64,000 nt of DNA. Origin: 66-474 sp963771735 (GTDB taxonomy: Bacteria; Pseudomonadota; Gammaproteobacteria; Xanthomonadales; Rhodanobacteraceae). The stretch is from the NCBI GenBank assembly GCA_963771735.1, contig CAVYUN010000002.1, positions 1 to 64,000 of the forward strand, in the 5' to 3' direction. The position numbers were made by a program, and so were the translations under genes. Below, piece after piece: positions 1-13,823 of this stretch (within the stretch, counting starts at the first letter, position 1; each line of letters opens with the position of its first letter). The notes under the pieces are model-generated. The model had not been told where the DNA came from. It was given only the letters and a program-made list of their open reading frames with translations, and did not search any database.

Positions 1-253
1 CGCGACCGTCTCCAGGAACTGGGCCGTAGCGCAGCCAATACCCTGCGCGTATTCAACGCACTCTGCACGCGCCCGGTGGCGACCATCCGGGATCTGGAGA
101 CCAGAACCGGTGGTGCTATCCCACAGCCGCGAAGGCGATAAAACATTGTCCGGGTTGGGCGTGGTGCGTGAACTAACGGGCCGGCAGCGTGATCGCGTCT
201 ATGCATACGACCGCTATCTTGCGCTACTGAATGAGGGTACAGAGCCGCTTTGA
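1..253 (+). pseudogene. Fic family protein, C-terminal fragment (frameshifted)
   Basis: The gene enters from the left edge, so only its last ~80 codons are visible. They read as a C-terminal winged-helix tail of the kind that follows a Fic (AMP-transferase) domain: helix 'GRSAANTLRVFNALCTRPV' then 'LSGLGVVRELTGRQRDRVY' and a stop at 251-253. The Fic motif itself lies outside the window, so the family call rests on the tail alone. The reading frame changes once near position 110; restoring GC at 'GGTGCTATC' (to GGTGCGCTATC) joins the two halves. The next gene, an Mrr-type nuclease, follows on the same strand after about 270 bp in which I recognise no complete gene. Confidence 0.5.
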
Positions 254-520
254 GGCCAGCACCGTCGCCCTCATAGCTGCGGGCGTTGACCGCACGGACA
301 CAGTGCCGGATTGTCCATGTGAGGCTTTAAGCTTTCCAAGGCGCTACAAGCGCGGCACGAGGACTTGGTCGAAGCGGGCGAGCGGCTGGCAATGGGTTCC
401 ATCGACGCGTGCCAAGCAATGGCCGCGAAGCGTCAAGCTACGCGCTGACCCAGCGCCCGGCACATTGAGCATCCGGGTCCGTCCCCGTAAAGTGCCCTGA
501 GCACTCAAGGGGGTACCGTC

Positions 521-1405
521 GTGGCAGATATCGGCGCGGCCAGGAAAGGCCAACTCATTGGTAAGCTCTTCGAGATCCTCGTGGCCCATCCCGATGGCAT
601 CCGGGCTTCGGACGCGCTGGTCCAACTGGAGCAGGCCGTAGGACTCACCGAGCACGAGGCGGGCGATTACGCTTCCGGCGGCCGCCGCTTCAAGCGCATC
701 GTTCGCTTCGCCACGATTCCATGCGTCAAGGCCGGTTGGCTGGCCAAGCGCAAGGGACGTGGCGGCGACCGAGGAAGGGCAGGCTGCCATGCAGGCGTTC
801 CCGGATCCGGCGGCGTTCGAGTGCGGAGGCCGTTCGCCTGTACTGGAAGTGGCGCAAGGCCCAACCGACGACGGCCGAAGAGAGCGAAAGCGACGAGGCC
901 GCCAAAGCTGGCCGTCATCACACTCGAACAGGCCGAGGAAATGGCGTGGAAGGAAATCGAGGAGTATCTGGCCGAGATGCCGCCCTACGATTTCCAGGAA
1001 CTGGTGGGCGAATTGCTCAAGGCCATGGGGTACCACGTGGCATGGATCGCACCGCCCGGCAAGGATGGCGGCGTGGACGTCATCGCCTACAACGACCCAC
1101 TGGGCACCAAGCCGCCGCGCATCAAGGTGCAGGTCAAACGCAACGCCAATTCCGCAAAGATCGATGTCGTAGGCCTGCGCAGTTTCATGGCTGTGCTGGG
1201 CGAGGGCGACGTCGGTCTGTACGTGGCCCTATCGGGTTTCACCAAGGATGCGGATTTAGAAGCACGCCAGTCGCACCGGCGCATCACGCTGGTGGATACG
1301 TCCAAACTCGTTGAGCTGTGGACGAGTCACTACGAAAAGCTGGATGACTCGGCGCGCCGTCGACTTCCTCTCAAGCCTGTCTGGTTTCTCGCCGCCGGCG
1401 ACTGA
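521..1405 (+). CDS. mrr: Mrr-type type IV restriction endonuclease (reading frame locally scrambled)
   Basis: Mrr enzymes cleave foreign, often methylated, DNA. The N-terminal ~75 residues match the Mrr winged-helix domain and the C-terminal ~140 residues the Mrr catalytic domain, a PD-(D/E)xK fold: 'FQELVGELLKAMGYHV', then 'GKDGGVDVIAY' with the metal-binding Asp and 'KVQVKRN' with the Q-x-K. The ORF is open throughout, but residues ~80-125 are Arg/Gly-rich nonsense in this frame. The expected text lies in the other two frames ('TEEGQAAMQAFPDPAAF' in frame 3, 'EAVRLYWKWRKAQPTTAEE' in frame 1). Three apparent 2-bp losses at GCGC near 755, 825 and 905 add up to six bases and return to the starting frame. 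hsdM begins 87 bp downstream on the same strand. The start is the first ATG/GTG of the frame and is not certain. Confidence 0.75.
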   Translation: MADIGAARKGQLIGKLFEILVAHPDGIRASDALVQLEQAVGLTEHEAGDYASGGRRFKRIVRFATIPCVKAGWLAKRKGRGGDRGRAGCHAGVPGSGGVRVRRPFACTGSGARPNRRRPKRAKATRPPKLAVITLEQAEEMAWKEIEEYLAEMPPYDFQELVGELLKAMGYHVAWIAPPGKDGGVDVIAYNDPLGTKPPRIKVQVKRNANSAKIDVVGLRSFMAVLGEGDVGLYVALSGFTKDADLEARQSHRRITLVDTSKLVELWTSHYEKLDDSARRRLPLKPVWFLAAGD

Positions 1406-1492
1406 GATACCCATGGCAGTCCCGGCGAGGTTTTCACTTGCGCAAGCGGCGCGGCCGGTGCGCCGGGCTGAGATAACAACAAGCAGGCAACC

Positions 1493-3331
<1,839 letters not shown>

Positions 3332-3342
<11 letters not shown>

Positions 3343-4112
3343 AACTCGTCGGCCATTCCATGGGTGGATATGCACCACATCGGGCAATGGCTTGCGCGGC
3401 TGGCGGAGGGGAGATTCCAGACCTGGCCCTGAAGAAGTCAATTACATGCTGCGAGTTGTTCCGGTGATGCAATGCGCTTCGAATGCGGACATGAGAGCGA
3501 GATCCGCTTAGCGAATCCGAAGCGCAGAAATCACGACTGGATGCAACGCGCTGTAGCTCTTCGTTCGACAGGGGGAATCGTTTATAGCCGGCGCGGTGAT
3601 GTCAAGCGTGCACTGTTGCGCGAATGAAAATGGCTGGTTTGCGGAACAGGTGACTGGAGTCCGTCTCGGACCGAAGGGAGGCTCATCCGAGCTTGCTACT
3701 TCTACTATCTCGAGTGACATCACGGAAAGAGCGCAATTAGAATGCATTGTCAAGCATGGCGCACGGATGTCCGAATCTGAATAATCGATATAATCCACTT
3801 GAGTTCTGTAATTCCGCCCCATCGAACAACGCGCCATCGCCCACATCCTCGGCACGTTGGACGACAAGATCGAACTCAACCGCCGTCGCAACCAGACCCT
3901 GGAGGCAGGCCCGCGCCCTGTTCAAGGACTGGTTCGTCGACTTCGGCCCCGTCCGCGCTAAGATGGAAGGCCGCGCCCCCTACCTCCCCGCCGACCTCTG
4001 GCAGCTCTTCCCCGATCGCCTCGACGACGAGGGCAAGCCGGAGGGATGGGAAAAGAAGCGTGTTTCTGGCGATGCTCCGTCTTGCGATCGGAAGATCATT
4101 ACCGGCGGGTGA
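3332..4112 (+). pseudogene. hsdS: Type I restriction specificity subunit HsdS, broken remnant
   Basis: HsdS carries two target-recognition domains joined by conserved helices and sets the DNA specificity of the type I enzyme. The end of a first recognition domain is readable near 3570-3640 ('GGIVYSRRGDVKRALL', 'GWFAEQVTGVRLGPKGG'). It is followed by the strongly conserved central helix at 3815-4050: 'EQRAIAHILGTLDDKIELN', then 'RALFKDWFVDFGPVRAKMEG'. The frame changes several times. An ATG at 3332 overlaps the end of hsdM, but the first ~60 codons are not recognisable as HsdS. The second recognition domain should follow after 4050 and I cannot read it. The position between hsdM and hsdR agrees with the call. 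This is the most damaged gene of the operon. Confidence 0.7.
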
Positions 4113-4723
4113 AAGCTGCAACGACATCGGCAGATCACTTGAGTTCTTTCAGGGTCGACGGTTCTGGCGGACTTCACTGGGCTCCAGAAGAAATCGAAGT
4201 GCTGCTCGGCGAACCTGAGGGAAGAGGGTCGCCGATGCAAAGGCACCGTTCGGTAAGATTCGCGCTGTCGGTAAATTCGACCATGTTTTCCATCGAGAGG
4301 AAGTTGCTTCTTTGGACGGGAGTAGCAGCAGTGCGTCCACTTGTGCTGCGCCGATCCATTACTTGCTGAAGGGGCTGCTGGCCATTATGGAGGGCATGCG
4401 ACAGTGACGGCGCACTCGTGACATGGATTCAGAATCGATGGACGAACAGTCTCATCGATGGCGGTTCGGATGCACCGACCCGAACCCCGAGCTGATCGAA
4501 GAAGTTCGAGAGGAGACTCGCCTTGCGATGACGAAGTTCAATTGCAGTTTACATAGAAGATCCACACCCTCGCTCAACTCCCACGACACCTTGCTCCAAA
4601 CTGATCTCTCCGGCGAGCTTCACATCGACCCATGCCGACGAAGTATCCTTGAGAGGTGGGCTATGAGTCCTCGGCGCGGGCCGAGAAAGTCCAGCAGCGA
4701 AGGACTCGAGGCGGAGGCTGTTG
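4113..4723 (+). other. Unassigned stretch after hsdS
   Basis: About 600 bp with no protein I recognise in any frame. An ORF of 120 codons (4423-4785, '+') is open but shows no family feature. The stretch is where the second target-recognition domain of hsdS should be, so it may be highly diverged or frame-broken hsdS sequence. A Shine-Dalgarno-like GGAGG at 4712-4716 near its end serves the next gene. Confidence 0.3.
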
Positions 4724-5257
4724 ATGGTGCTAACCAGTATCTCGCCGCTGTTTCATTCTCTCGGCCATTCGTGGCGACAGCCTGATCCGGACCATTACTT
4801 CATAGTCTTCTGCGGGTTGATGGTCCTACTGCCCAACGCTTTCCTCTGGCTGCGTATCGGCAAGGCCAAGCGGAACAACGATCGGCGCGAAGTGACTGTC
4901 GGCCCCGCACGATGATCATCGCGACCATCTCCTGGTCTACCTGTTCGCTATGCTGCTGCCCTTCTACTCGGAGGACCTCGGTACGCTGCGCGATCTGGCC
5001 GCGACGCTCGCTGCGCTGTCGTTCATCGTCTTCCTGTTCTGCGCACCTGAATCTACGCTACATGACACGTAGCGTTCGCCGTGCTCGGCTACCGCGTATT
5101 TACCGTCTATCCGCCCGCTCGTCGCGACCCGCTGACCGGAAGACGCGACACCGTCGTCGCCCGCCGTGTCAGCCTTTCGCCAGGTGAAAAAATCGCCGCC
5201 TATCGCCTGAGCGATACCGTGTACATGGAGGATCACATGATCTGGAATTTGATCTAA
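4724..5257 (+). pseudogene. kwaA: Probable Kiwa anti-phage protein KwaA, membrane component (frameshifted)
   Basis: KwaA is the membrane partner of the two-gene Kiwa anti-phage system. Reading across three frames gives a ~178-residue protein with hydrophobic segments 'YFIVFCGLMVLLPNAFLWL', 'HLLVYLFAMLLPFYS' and 'LAATLAALSFIVFLFC'. These are followed by 'HLNLRYM' and 'FAVLGYRVFTVYPPA', which matches the 'N-L-x-Y-x-N-P-x-L-A-L-x-G-Y' style I recall for KwaA, and it ends 'YRLSDTVYMEDHMIWNLI'. All three frame changes (about 4905, 5048, 5075) are repaired by restoring GC at a GCGC site. Start: ATG 4724, 7 bp after GGAGG. The call rests on topology, size, motif memory and the adjacent kwaB-like gene. 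Other small multi-pass defence proteins remain possible. Confidence 0.55.
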
Positions 5258-5302
5258 ACAGGGTAAGGCTCTGTAAAGTCAGTGTCGGCCATAATAACGG
5301 TA

Positions 5303-6144
5303 ATGGACAAACTCCTTTGCTAGCGGTGCGAGTTCGATACCAAGGTTCAAGGCGTATTGCGTGAGATCGTTCAGGCGACGACGGCGTATGCAGCAGGACG
5401 AAGACGGCCCAACGATCGACCCCTCGGATAAGCACAGTGGTCTGGAGTATGCTCTACCTGCCGTTAGCTGACGACAGGGCGGCCGGGGTACGCGGCTTGC
5501 ATGAGGCGGTGAACTTGCCCGTGGATGCAGCGGCCCTGACTACGCCTGCTAATGTGTCCTGCTGCTTCGTCCGGCTGACGACGATCAGACAGCGCGACTT
5601 CGCCGCCTTGCGGCGAGCGACCCGGTTCGAGGGTATCGTCATGAACAAGGGACGCTTGATCCGTTGTTTGATGACCCCCATGCGGATTGTCGAAGACCCC
5701 TGTTCGAACTGGATAGTGACTTCGACCTGCTCTATTGCCGCCAAGTATGTCCACATTCTCCGGCCGAGTGGCTTCGAGATTCCGGGCAAACTCCGACAGG
5801 CCATCCTCGATGCAGTGCCTGGCAATGTGGCCGCAATCAAGGCAGAACTGACCTCATCGAATCCGGCGGGGTCGAGCGGTATGCGGCCAGACATTGTCGT
5901 GCTGCGCGCTATCTCGCTCGATTCGTCGGCAAGAGGAAATGAAGGACATCGACAAGGCAGCAGTCAAGGGCTGTGCAAGGAGCAGAGCGTTGATGTCTCT
6001 GGTATCGAAAGGCAAAGTCGTCATTGCCGATGGCCATGAAATGGCGTTTCTAGAAGTGCTTGATTCCACCGCCGTTATCAATAGAGTTGATCAAAGACGG
6101 AACCGGAAAAGTTCGTGGCAGGTGGTCGGAAGCTAATCAAATGA
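5303..6144 (+). pseudogene. kwaB: Probable Kiwa protein KwaB, DUF4868 (frameshifted)
   Basis: KwaB, a DUF4868 protein, is the DNA-binding effector of Kiwa. Spliced across frames, the segment reads 'GLEYALYLPLADDRAAGV', 'VNLPVDAAALTTPANV', 'RQRDFAALRRATRFEGIVMN', 'FELDSDFDLLYC', 'YVHILRPSGFEI', 'RYAARHCRAARYLARFVG', 'GKVVIADGHEMAFLEVLD' and 'FVAGGRKLIK', then TGA at 6142-6144. The fD-x-hhh, 'hyI-x-x-P-x-x-F-E' and C-terminal 'gk-h-h-x-d-x-x-e-h-x-F-L-x-x-L-D' blocks are the DUF4868 pattern as I know it. Its stop overlaps the next ATG as ATGA, which supports the restored end. At least two breaks (5452, 5745) fit loss of GC at GCGC and others fit loss of four bases. The length (~280 codons) is slightly short for the family. 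Confidence 0.55.
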
Positions 6145-6913
6145 TCGGCATGAGCACTGACTGGTGCCCCGGCATCCGTGAAGCTTGCAGTCACTGGCGC
6201 GACGCGCCGATGCTGCAGCAGGGCTTGGAGGCCTTGGAGAATACGCTCGATCAGGACAACGACGCCTGCATTGACTGCGCAAAGGCGATGATCGAGGTGA
6301 TCTGTCGGGTGATCATTGAGAGCTTCCATACGCCATTGACGCCGCTCAAGCCAGTACAGGAAACGCCGAGTCTTTCCGACTGGTTGAGCGCCGCCGTTCG
6401 CGCGTTGAAGCTGGGCGATATCCGTGACGAGAAGTTCAAGAAACTGGTCTCCAGCCACCACAAACTGGCTGCGGCACTCAATGATCTACGCAATCAAGCT
6501 GGCCCCGCCAGTCATGGCAAGGATCCGTACCTGGAGCGACTGGCGATTCATCATCGACGTTCTGCGGTGCTCGCTGCTGATGCCATCGTGGCCTTTCTTC
6601 ACAAGGCCTATCTGGATACGCGACTAGATCCCACCAGTTCGCGCGAGCCATGGGAGCGCTTCACTGACAAGAATACACTGATCGATGCACATGTGAGGTT
6701 GACCGTGGAAAGCGATGATGAGGACGTGATCGGTCTGAGATTCCTTTTGCCAAATGGTGACGTGCTGCCGCTCTCGGTCGAGGTCAGTCGCTTGCTGTAT
6801 TTGCTTGACCGCGAGGCGTACGTGGAAGCCCTGAACGCATCCCGCACTGCCAACAGCAATGAAGGAATCGACACGCTGGCCGCCACTGCACAAGGCATGG
6901 AAGCAACGAGCTG

Positions 6914-6914
<1 letters not shown>
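6141..6914 (+). CDS. Abortive infection family protein
   Basis: A 257-residue soluble protein with no signal peptide. The block 'LAAALNDLRNQAGPASHGKD' followed by a helix 'AVLAADAIVAFLHKAYLDTR' resembles the C-terminal domain of abortive-infection family proteins (R-N-x-x-G-x-x-H-G), which are often encoded inside type I RM operons. The N-terminal half is helical with 'GLEALENTLDQDNDACIDCA' and is not assignable further. The start ATG 6141 overlaps the kwaB stop (ATGA), and the TGA shares its last base with the hsdR ATG (TGATG, 6912-6916), so it is co-translated with both neighbours. This is the only gene between hsdM and hsdR without a visible frameshift. Function in phage exclusion is inferred from family and context. 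Confidence 0.65.
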
Positions 6915-10142
<3,228 letters not shown>

Positions 10143-10213
10143 CTTCGTCGTCCCCACGGTTTTGAGTAGCAGGGCTGTTTGGACTCCAATCCCGCAAGCA
10201 AAGGAGATTGGCG

Positions 10214-10293
10214 GTGAAGAAGCGCTTTTCCGAACAGTAGATCGTCGGCTTCCTGCGTAACGTCGAAACCGGCCTGCCCGTGTAGGAGTCGGA
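10214..10293 (+). pseudogene. IS3-family transposase OrfA remnant
   Basis: After AAGGAG and a GTG start, the frame reads 'VKKRFSEQ', a stop, then 'IVGFLR' and 'GLPV', which is the N-terminal opening of IS3-family OrfA ('MKKRFSEQQIVGFLREAE'). The rest of the element is absent. It marks an old insertion just downstream of hsdR. Confidence 0.6.
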
Positions 10294-10345
10294 GAGGACC
10301 GCTCGTGGCGCTACTTGCTCTCCCTTACTTGCAGCCGGATCTCGG

Positions 10346-11245
10346 CTACGCAAGATCTCGCTGCAGCGTCTTCCCATTCCGCTGCGCCTGATCGCCGTAG
10401 TTGTTGTTGAAGATCGCCTGGATCAGCTCGACCATCGTGGACAGGACGCGGATCTTGTTGGCAAGGTCGCTCAGCTCGCTGTCCGAATAGTCGTAGTTGA
10501 ATCGGTCCGACGCGGCCGTCTGGCCCTTGACGTTCCAGGTCTCGGCATTGCGGCCGTGCATGCGCACGATCGCGAGCTTGGGGTTGGCGACTTCCCACAC
10601 CTGCGGCAGGCTGTTGCTGAAGCCCTGCGGCGCGTCGACCACGACATGGGCGAAGCCGTGCTCGCGCTCGAACGCCAGGGTCGCGTCGCGGTGCTCGTCA
10701 TCGAACCACGAGCGGTGCCGGAACTCGGTGGCCAGCAGGTAGCCCGGCAACCGCGCCGCGCATTCTTCGATAAGCGCATAGCCCGGCTTGCCCGGCACGA
10801 TCCACGGCGGGAACTGGAAGTGCACCGCGGTCAGCTTGCCGGCCTCGTGCAGCGGACGGATGCCGCGCTCGAACCGTGCCCACAGGTCGTCGCGGATCTC
10901 GTCGGGCAGGTCCTTGTAGTAGATGTTCTTCTTGGACGCGAAGTGGCTCTTGAGGGCGGCCGCGATGTCCTTGGGCAACGCCTGCGCGGGCGTCTGGTGG
11001 CCGGTGAAAATCCGGAACGCCTTGACGTTGAAGGTGAACTCGCGCGGGGTGCGCTGCGCCCACAGCTCGGCATTGCGCGCGGACGGCATCGCGTAGTAAC
11101 TGGAATCCACCTCGACCATCGGGAACTGCGAGGCGTAGTAGCGCAGCCGGTCCTCGGCCGACGTGCAGCCCTTCGGATAGAACCGCCCGGACTCGATCAG
11201 GCTCTTGTCGGTCCAGGACGCGGTGCCGACCTGGATGGTTCCCAT
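10346..11245 (-). CDS. DUF72 domain-containing protein (YecE-like)
   Basis: A 299-residue cytosolic protein of the DUF72 family, a TIM-barrel-like fold of unknown biochemical role. The family opening 'IQVGTASWTDKSLIESGRFY' is followed by 'YYASQFPMVEVDSSYYAMPS', 'EFTFNVKAF', 'VHFQFPPWI' and 'LATEFRHRSWFDDE', all typical. The ORF is complete and undamaged. It lies between an IS3 remnant and an intact IS5-family element, convergent with hsdR. A ~65-bp partial copy of its 5' end occurs at 14878-14942, so the locus has been duplicated or rearranged. Confidence 0.85.
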   Translation of the reverse strand: MGTIQVGTASWTDKSLIESGRFYPKGCTSAEDRLRYYASQFPMVEVDSSYYAMPSARNAELWAQRTPREFTFNVKAFRIFTGHQTPAQALPKDIAAALKSHFASKKNIYYKDLPDEIRDDLWARFERGIRPLHEAGKLTAVHFQFPPWIVPGKPGYALIEECAARLPGYLLATEFRHRSWFDDEHRDATLAFEREHGFAHVVVDAPQGFSNSLPQVWEVANPKLAIVRMHGRNAETWNVKGQTAASDRFNYDYSDSELSDLANKIRVLSTMVELIQAIFNNNYGDQAQRNGKTLQRDLA

Positions 11246-11558
11246 GGGGGCAATGTAACGGGTTCCGCATGGAAGCAGACACTGTGTCTGCGTGGCGCTG
11301 TGCCCATCTGAGTCGTCGCCTGCTCAGCATCTGGCCGTGTTTCTTATCCAGCCACCCATCGTGGAATGATGCGCCTGCACACCCGCGCGATGGCCGTCCG
11401 ATGACCACGTGCATCGGCTGGCCAACCTTGAATTGCGTGCGCGCGCCGAAGCCGTCGTCGTTGCGCCGATCGGCACTAGCGCGTCTAACTGGGCTTGATC
11501 CAACTGATCAGCGAATGCGCGGGCGTGAGGCATTGTCGCCAAGCCACACGCCCGGCGC
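11246..11558. other. Intergenic stretch before the IS element
   Basis: About 310 bp between the DUF72 start and the left IS5 target duplication. A minus-strand ORF (11324-11542) is open but has no recognisable family. It contains GCAGACACTGTGTCTGC (11275-11291), a short perfect inverted repeat just upstream of the DUF72 start, which could be an operator or a hairpin. I see no other feature. Confidence 0.3.
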
Positions 11559-11562
11559 CTAG

Positions 11563-12816
11563 CAGGCTGTTGAGAAACTCCCGCGCGTCGATTTTGTCAT
11601 AGACGCGAGCTATCGCTGAAGGATACCGGGATGCGTGGAGCGGACTTGCAGCAGTTGGGGATGTTCTCGTACGTGTCACTGGAAGAACGGGTGCCGGCGG
11701 ATCATCCGATCCGCAAGCTGCGGCTGCTCGTCGACGTGATCCTGGGCGAGCTGGACGGGGTGTTCGCGGAACGTTATGCGCGAGATGGACGGCCCTCGAT
11801 TCCGCCGGAGCGCTTGCTGCGAGCCTCGCTGCTGCAGGTGGTCTACAGCGTGCGCAGCGAGCGGCTGTTGATGGAGCAGTTGCAGTACAACCTGCTGTTC
11901 CGCTGGTTCGTGGGGCTCAACATCGACGATGCGGTGTGGGACCACTCGACGTTCTCTTTCAATCGGGAACGATTGTTCGACACGGAAATCGCGCAGCGGT
12001 TCTTCGAGCACACGGTGTTGCTGGCGAAGGTGGGAGAACTCGCCAGCGATGAACACTTCTCGGTGGACGGCACGCTGCTGGAGGCGTGGGCTTCGCACAA
12101 GAGCTTCCGTCCCAAGGACGGTGGGGGTGGCGATGGCAGCGACTTCCACGGTGAGCAGCGCAGCAATGCCACACACGCCTCCACCACCGATCCGGACGCG
12201 CGTTTGCTGCGCAAGGGCAAGGGCCGTGAAGCCAAGCTGTGCTATCTGGCCAATACCCTGATGGAGAACCGCAACGGTTTGCTGATCGGGGTGGATGTGC
12301 GGCACGCAACCGGCACCGGCGAACGCGACGGCGCGCTGGAACTCATCGATGCGCATCTCAAGGCGGGTGACACGCTCGGCGCGGACAAGGGCTATGACGT
12401 CGAGGACTTCGTCGAAGAGCTGAAGCGGCGTGGCGTCCGTCCGCACATCGCGCGCAACACCACCAACGGGCGCACCAGCGCGATTGACCGCCGCAGTGCC
12501 AACGGCAAGGGCTACAAGATGAGCCTGCAGGTGCGCAAGCGCATCGAGCAGGGCTTCGGCTGGGTCAAGACCGTGGGCGACTTGCGCAAGCTGCCGCTGC
12601 GGGGCCTTGCGAAGGTGAGCGCTTGGGCGCACTGGAACTTCGCGGCTTACAACCTGATCCGAATCGGCGGCATCGGCGAGTGGTGGAACCCGTCGCCGAC
12701 CTGAGGGAAGGTGCGTCCGGCGATCGGAAAACGGGGGTTTGATCAGGCCGCGGCAACGACGAATGATTGACGCAAGCTATGCCAAGCTGCAACGAACGGC
12801 GATTCTCAACAGCCTG
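11563..12816 (+). mobile_element. Complete IS5-family insertion sequence
   Basis: The element is 1,254 bp with perfect 14-bp terminal inverted repeats CAGGCTGTTGAGAA (11563-11576) and TTCTCAACAGCCTG (12803-12816). It is flanked by CTAG on both sides (11559-11562, 12817-12820), a 4-bp target duplication of the YTAR type used by IS5-group elements. It contains one intact transposase gene. Both ends and the transposase are undamaged, so it looks recent and potentially active. Confidence 0.9.
11631..12704 (+). CDS. IS5-family transposase (DDE)
   Basis: A 357-residue transposase. The N-terminal domain has 'EERVPADHPIRKLRLLVD' and 'SERLLMEQLQYNLLFRWFVG', the IS5-type DUF772 helical region. The DDE core shows 'FSVDGTLLEAWAS' with the first Asp, 'LGADKGYDVEDFVEELKRRG' with the second Asp, and 'RKRIEQGFGWVKTVG' with the catalytic Glu. 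The length is usual for the group. The start is the ATG 68 bp inside the left end. No frameshift is present. Confidence 0.92.
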   Translation: MRGADLQQLGMFSYVSLEERVPADHPIRKLRLLVDVILGELDGVFAERYARDGRPSIPPERLLRASLLQVVYSVRSERLLMEQLQYNLLFRWFVGLNIDDAVWDHSTFSFNRERLFDTEIAQRFFEHTVLLAKVGELASDEHFSVDGTLLEAWASHKSFRPKDGGGGDGSDFHGEQRSNATHASTTDPDARLLRKGKGREAKLCYLANTLMENRNGLLIGVDVRHATGTGERDGALELIDAHLKAGDTLGADKGYDVEDFVEELKRRGVRPHIARNTTNGRTSAIDRRSANGKGYKMSLQVRKRIEQGFGWVKTVGDLRKLPLRGLAKVSAWAHWNFAAYNLIRIGGIGEWWNPSPT

Positions 12817-12820
12817 CTAG

Positions 12821-13205
12821 TCCGACTTCCCGCGGCAGTGCTTGGCGTCCCCATGTATACTGTCGCTGCCCGCTGGAGAGTTCGAGATGCCTGAACCTTT
12901 GGTGCTGCGCGACCTGCCTGATGATGCCTGCCGGCTACGACGATAGCCGCGTGGCGGCGCCCCTCGTGAAGCGGGTGAATCCCGCTCAGTCGCTCAACCT
13001 ACACAAGATTCCCGAAACCCGAAGCAAGCAGTTCGGAAGCGCGTATCTGCCGGCGCGGCACGCGCTCGTGCGTCCCTCCGAAACGCGGCGTGATCGCAGC
13101 CCCGATCGAAGCCCGCCATGTGCGAAAGGCGACGCCCCGACTCACGCCGTGCATCGAATGCAACAGGCAGAAAGCACGCTCACCCCTGGCAGAGGAGGTT
13201 CGACG
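12821..13205. other. Intergenic stretch between IS5 element and zinc-ribbon gene
   Basis: About 385 bp. A short frame at 12888 ('MPEPLVLRDLPDDACRLRR', stop at 12945) looks like the start of a truncated small protein but cannot be assigned. The ribosome binding site of the next gene (GAGGAGG, 13192-13198) is at its end. Confidence 0.3.
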
Positions 13206-13823
13206 ATGGCAAAGCAGTTCAGCTACTACGACGGCTGGCAATCTGCGGTCTTGACGTGTCCAAACTGTGGCTGGAGTGGCACATTCGAGCACGGATCCAT
13301 GGAGTACCACGACCAGCTGCAGGACTCCTCGTGTCCGTGCTGTGATCCCCTTGAAGCTCCCATCCTTGCAATCGTGGACCATCCGACGATGAGCGAGACG
13401 CGAACCAATTGGGACAAGTTGCCGGACTTGGACAAGGCGCAACTGACCACAAGGGAGCGATTCCTGGCCGAGTTTGAAGCCTTAAAGCTTCGAGACCCGG
13501 CTCAGCTCGCCGACATCGACCTGCCTTCCTTCACGCTAGCCTGGGACCTCGACAATGCGCGGCCGAACCATACAGCGCGCTACGAAACCTTGATCACATT
13601 GGGCAGCAAGATCATCGTTCGGGAGCCCGCAAGTTACGAGGGCTACCAGCGCTTCATCAACGTCGCGAAGTTGCTTCGTGCCCGGTATGGCGACGCGGTT
13701 CGCGATTTGATTCCCACCCGAGCAAGCGAGCAGTATCTCTATGGCGACAGCTTGTTCGCCGCGCAACGCGTCGATGCTGCGCGCAAGGAAATATTTTCCC
13801 AGGCGACGAGGGCTGCAGAATGA
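13206..13823 (+). CDS. Hypothetical protein with N-terminal zinc ribbon
   Basis: A 205-residue protein. The start ATG 13206 is chosen over the longer frame because GAGGAGG lies 7 bp upstream and the upstream codons are low in quality. Two Cys pairs, 'LTCPNCGWSG' and 'SSCPCCD', form a likely zinc ribbon in residues 17-50; the remainder is acidic and helical ('TRERFLAEFEALKLRD', 'EGYQRFINVAKLLRARYGD'). I do not recognise a family. Its last codons overlap the next start by 4 bp (ATGA, 13820-13823), so the two genes form a translationally coupled pair of unknown function, placed between an IS element and a rearranged region. Confidence 0.6.
   Translation: MAKQFSYYDGWQSAVLTCPNCGWSGTFEHGSMEYHDQLQDSSCPCCDPLEAPILAIVDHPTMSETRTNWDKLPDLDKAQLTTRERFLAEFEALKLRDPAQLADIDLPSFTLAWDLDNARPNHTARYETLITLGSKIIVREPASYEGYQRFINVAKLLRARYGDAVRDLIPTRASEQYLYGDSLFAAQRVDAARKEIFSQATRAAE

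Noticed and set aside
12888..12945. Short frame 'MPEPLVLRDLPDDACRLRR' as a small antitoxin gene
   Set aside because: Only 19 codons, no partner and no operator; kept only as a note in the gap entry.
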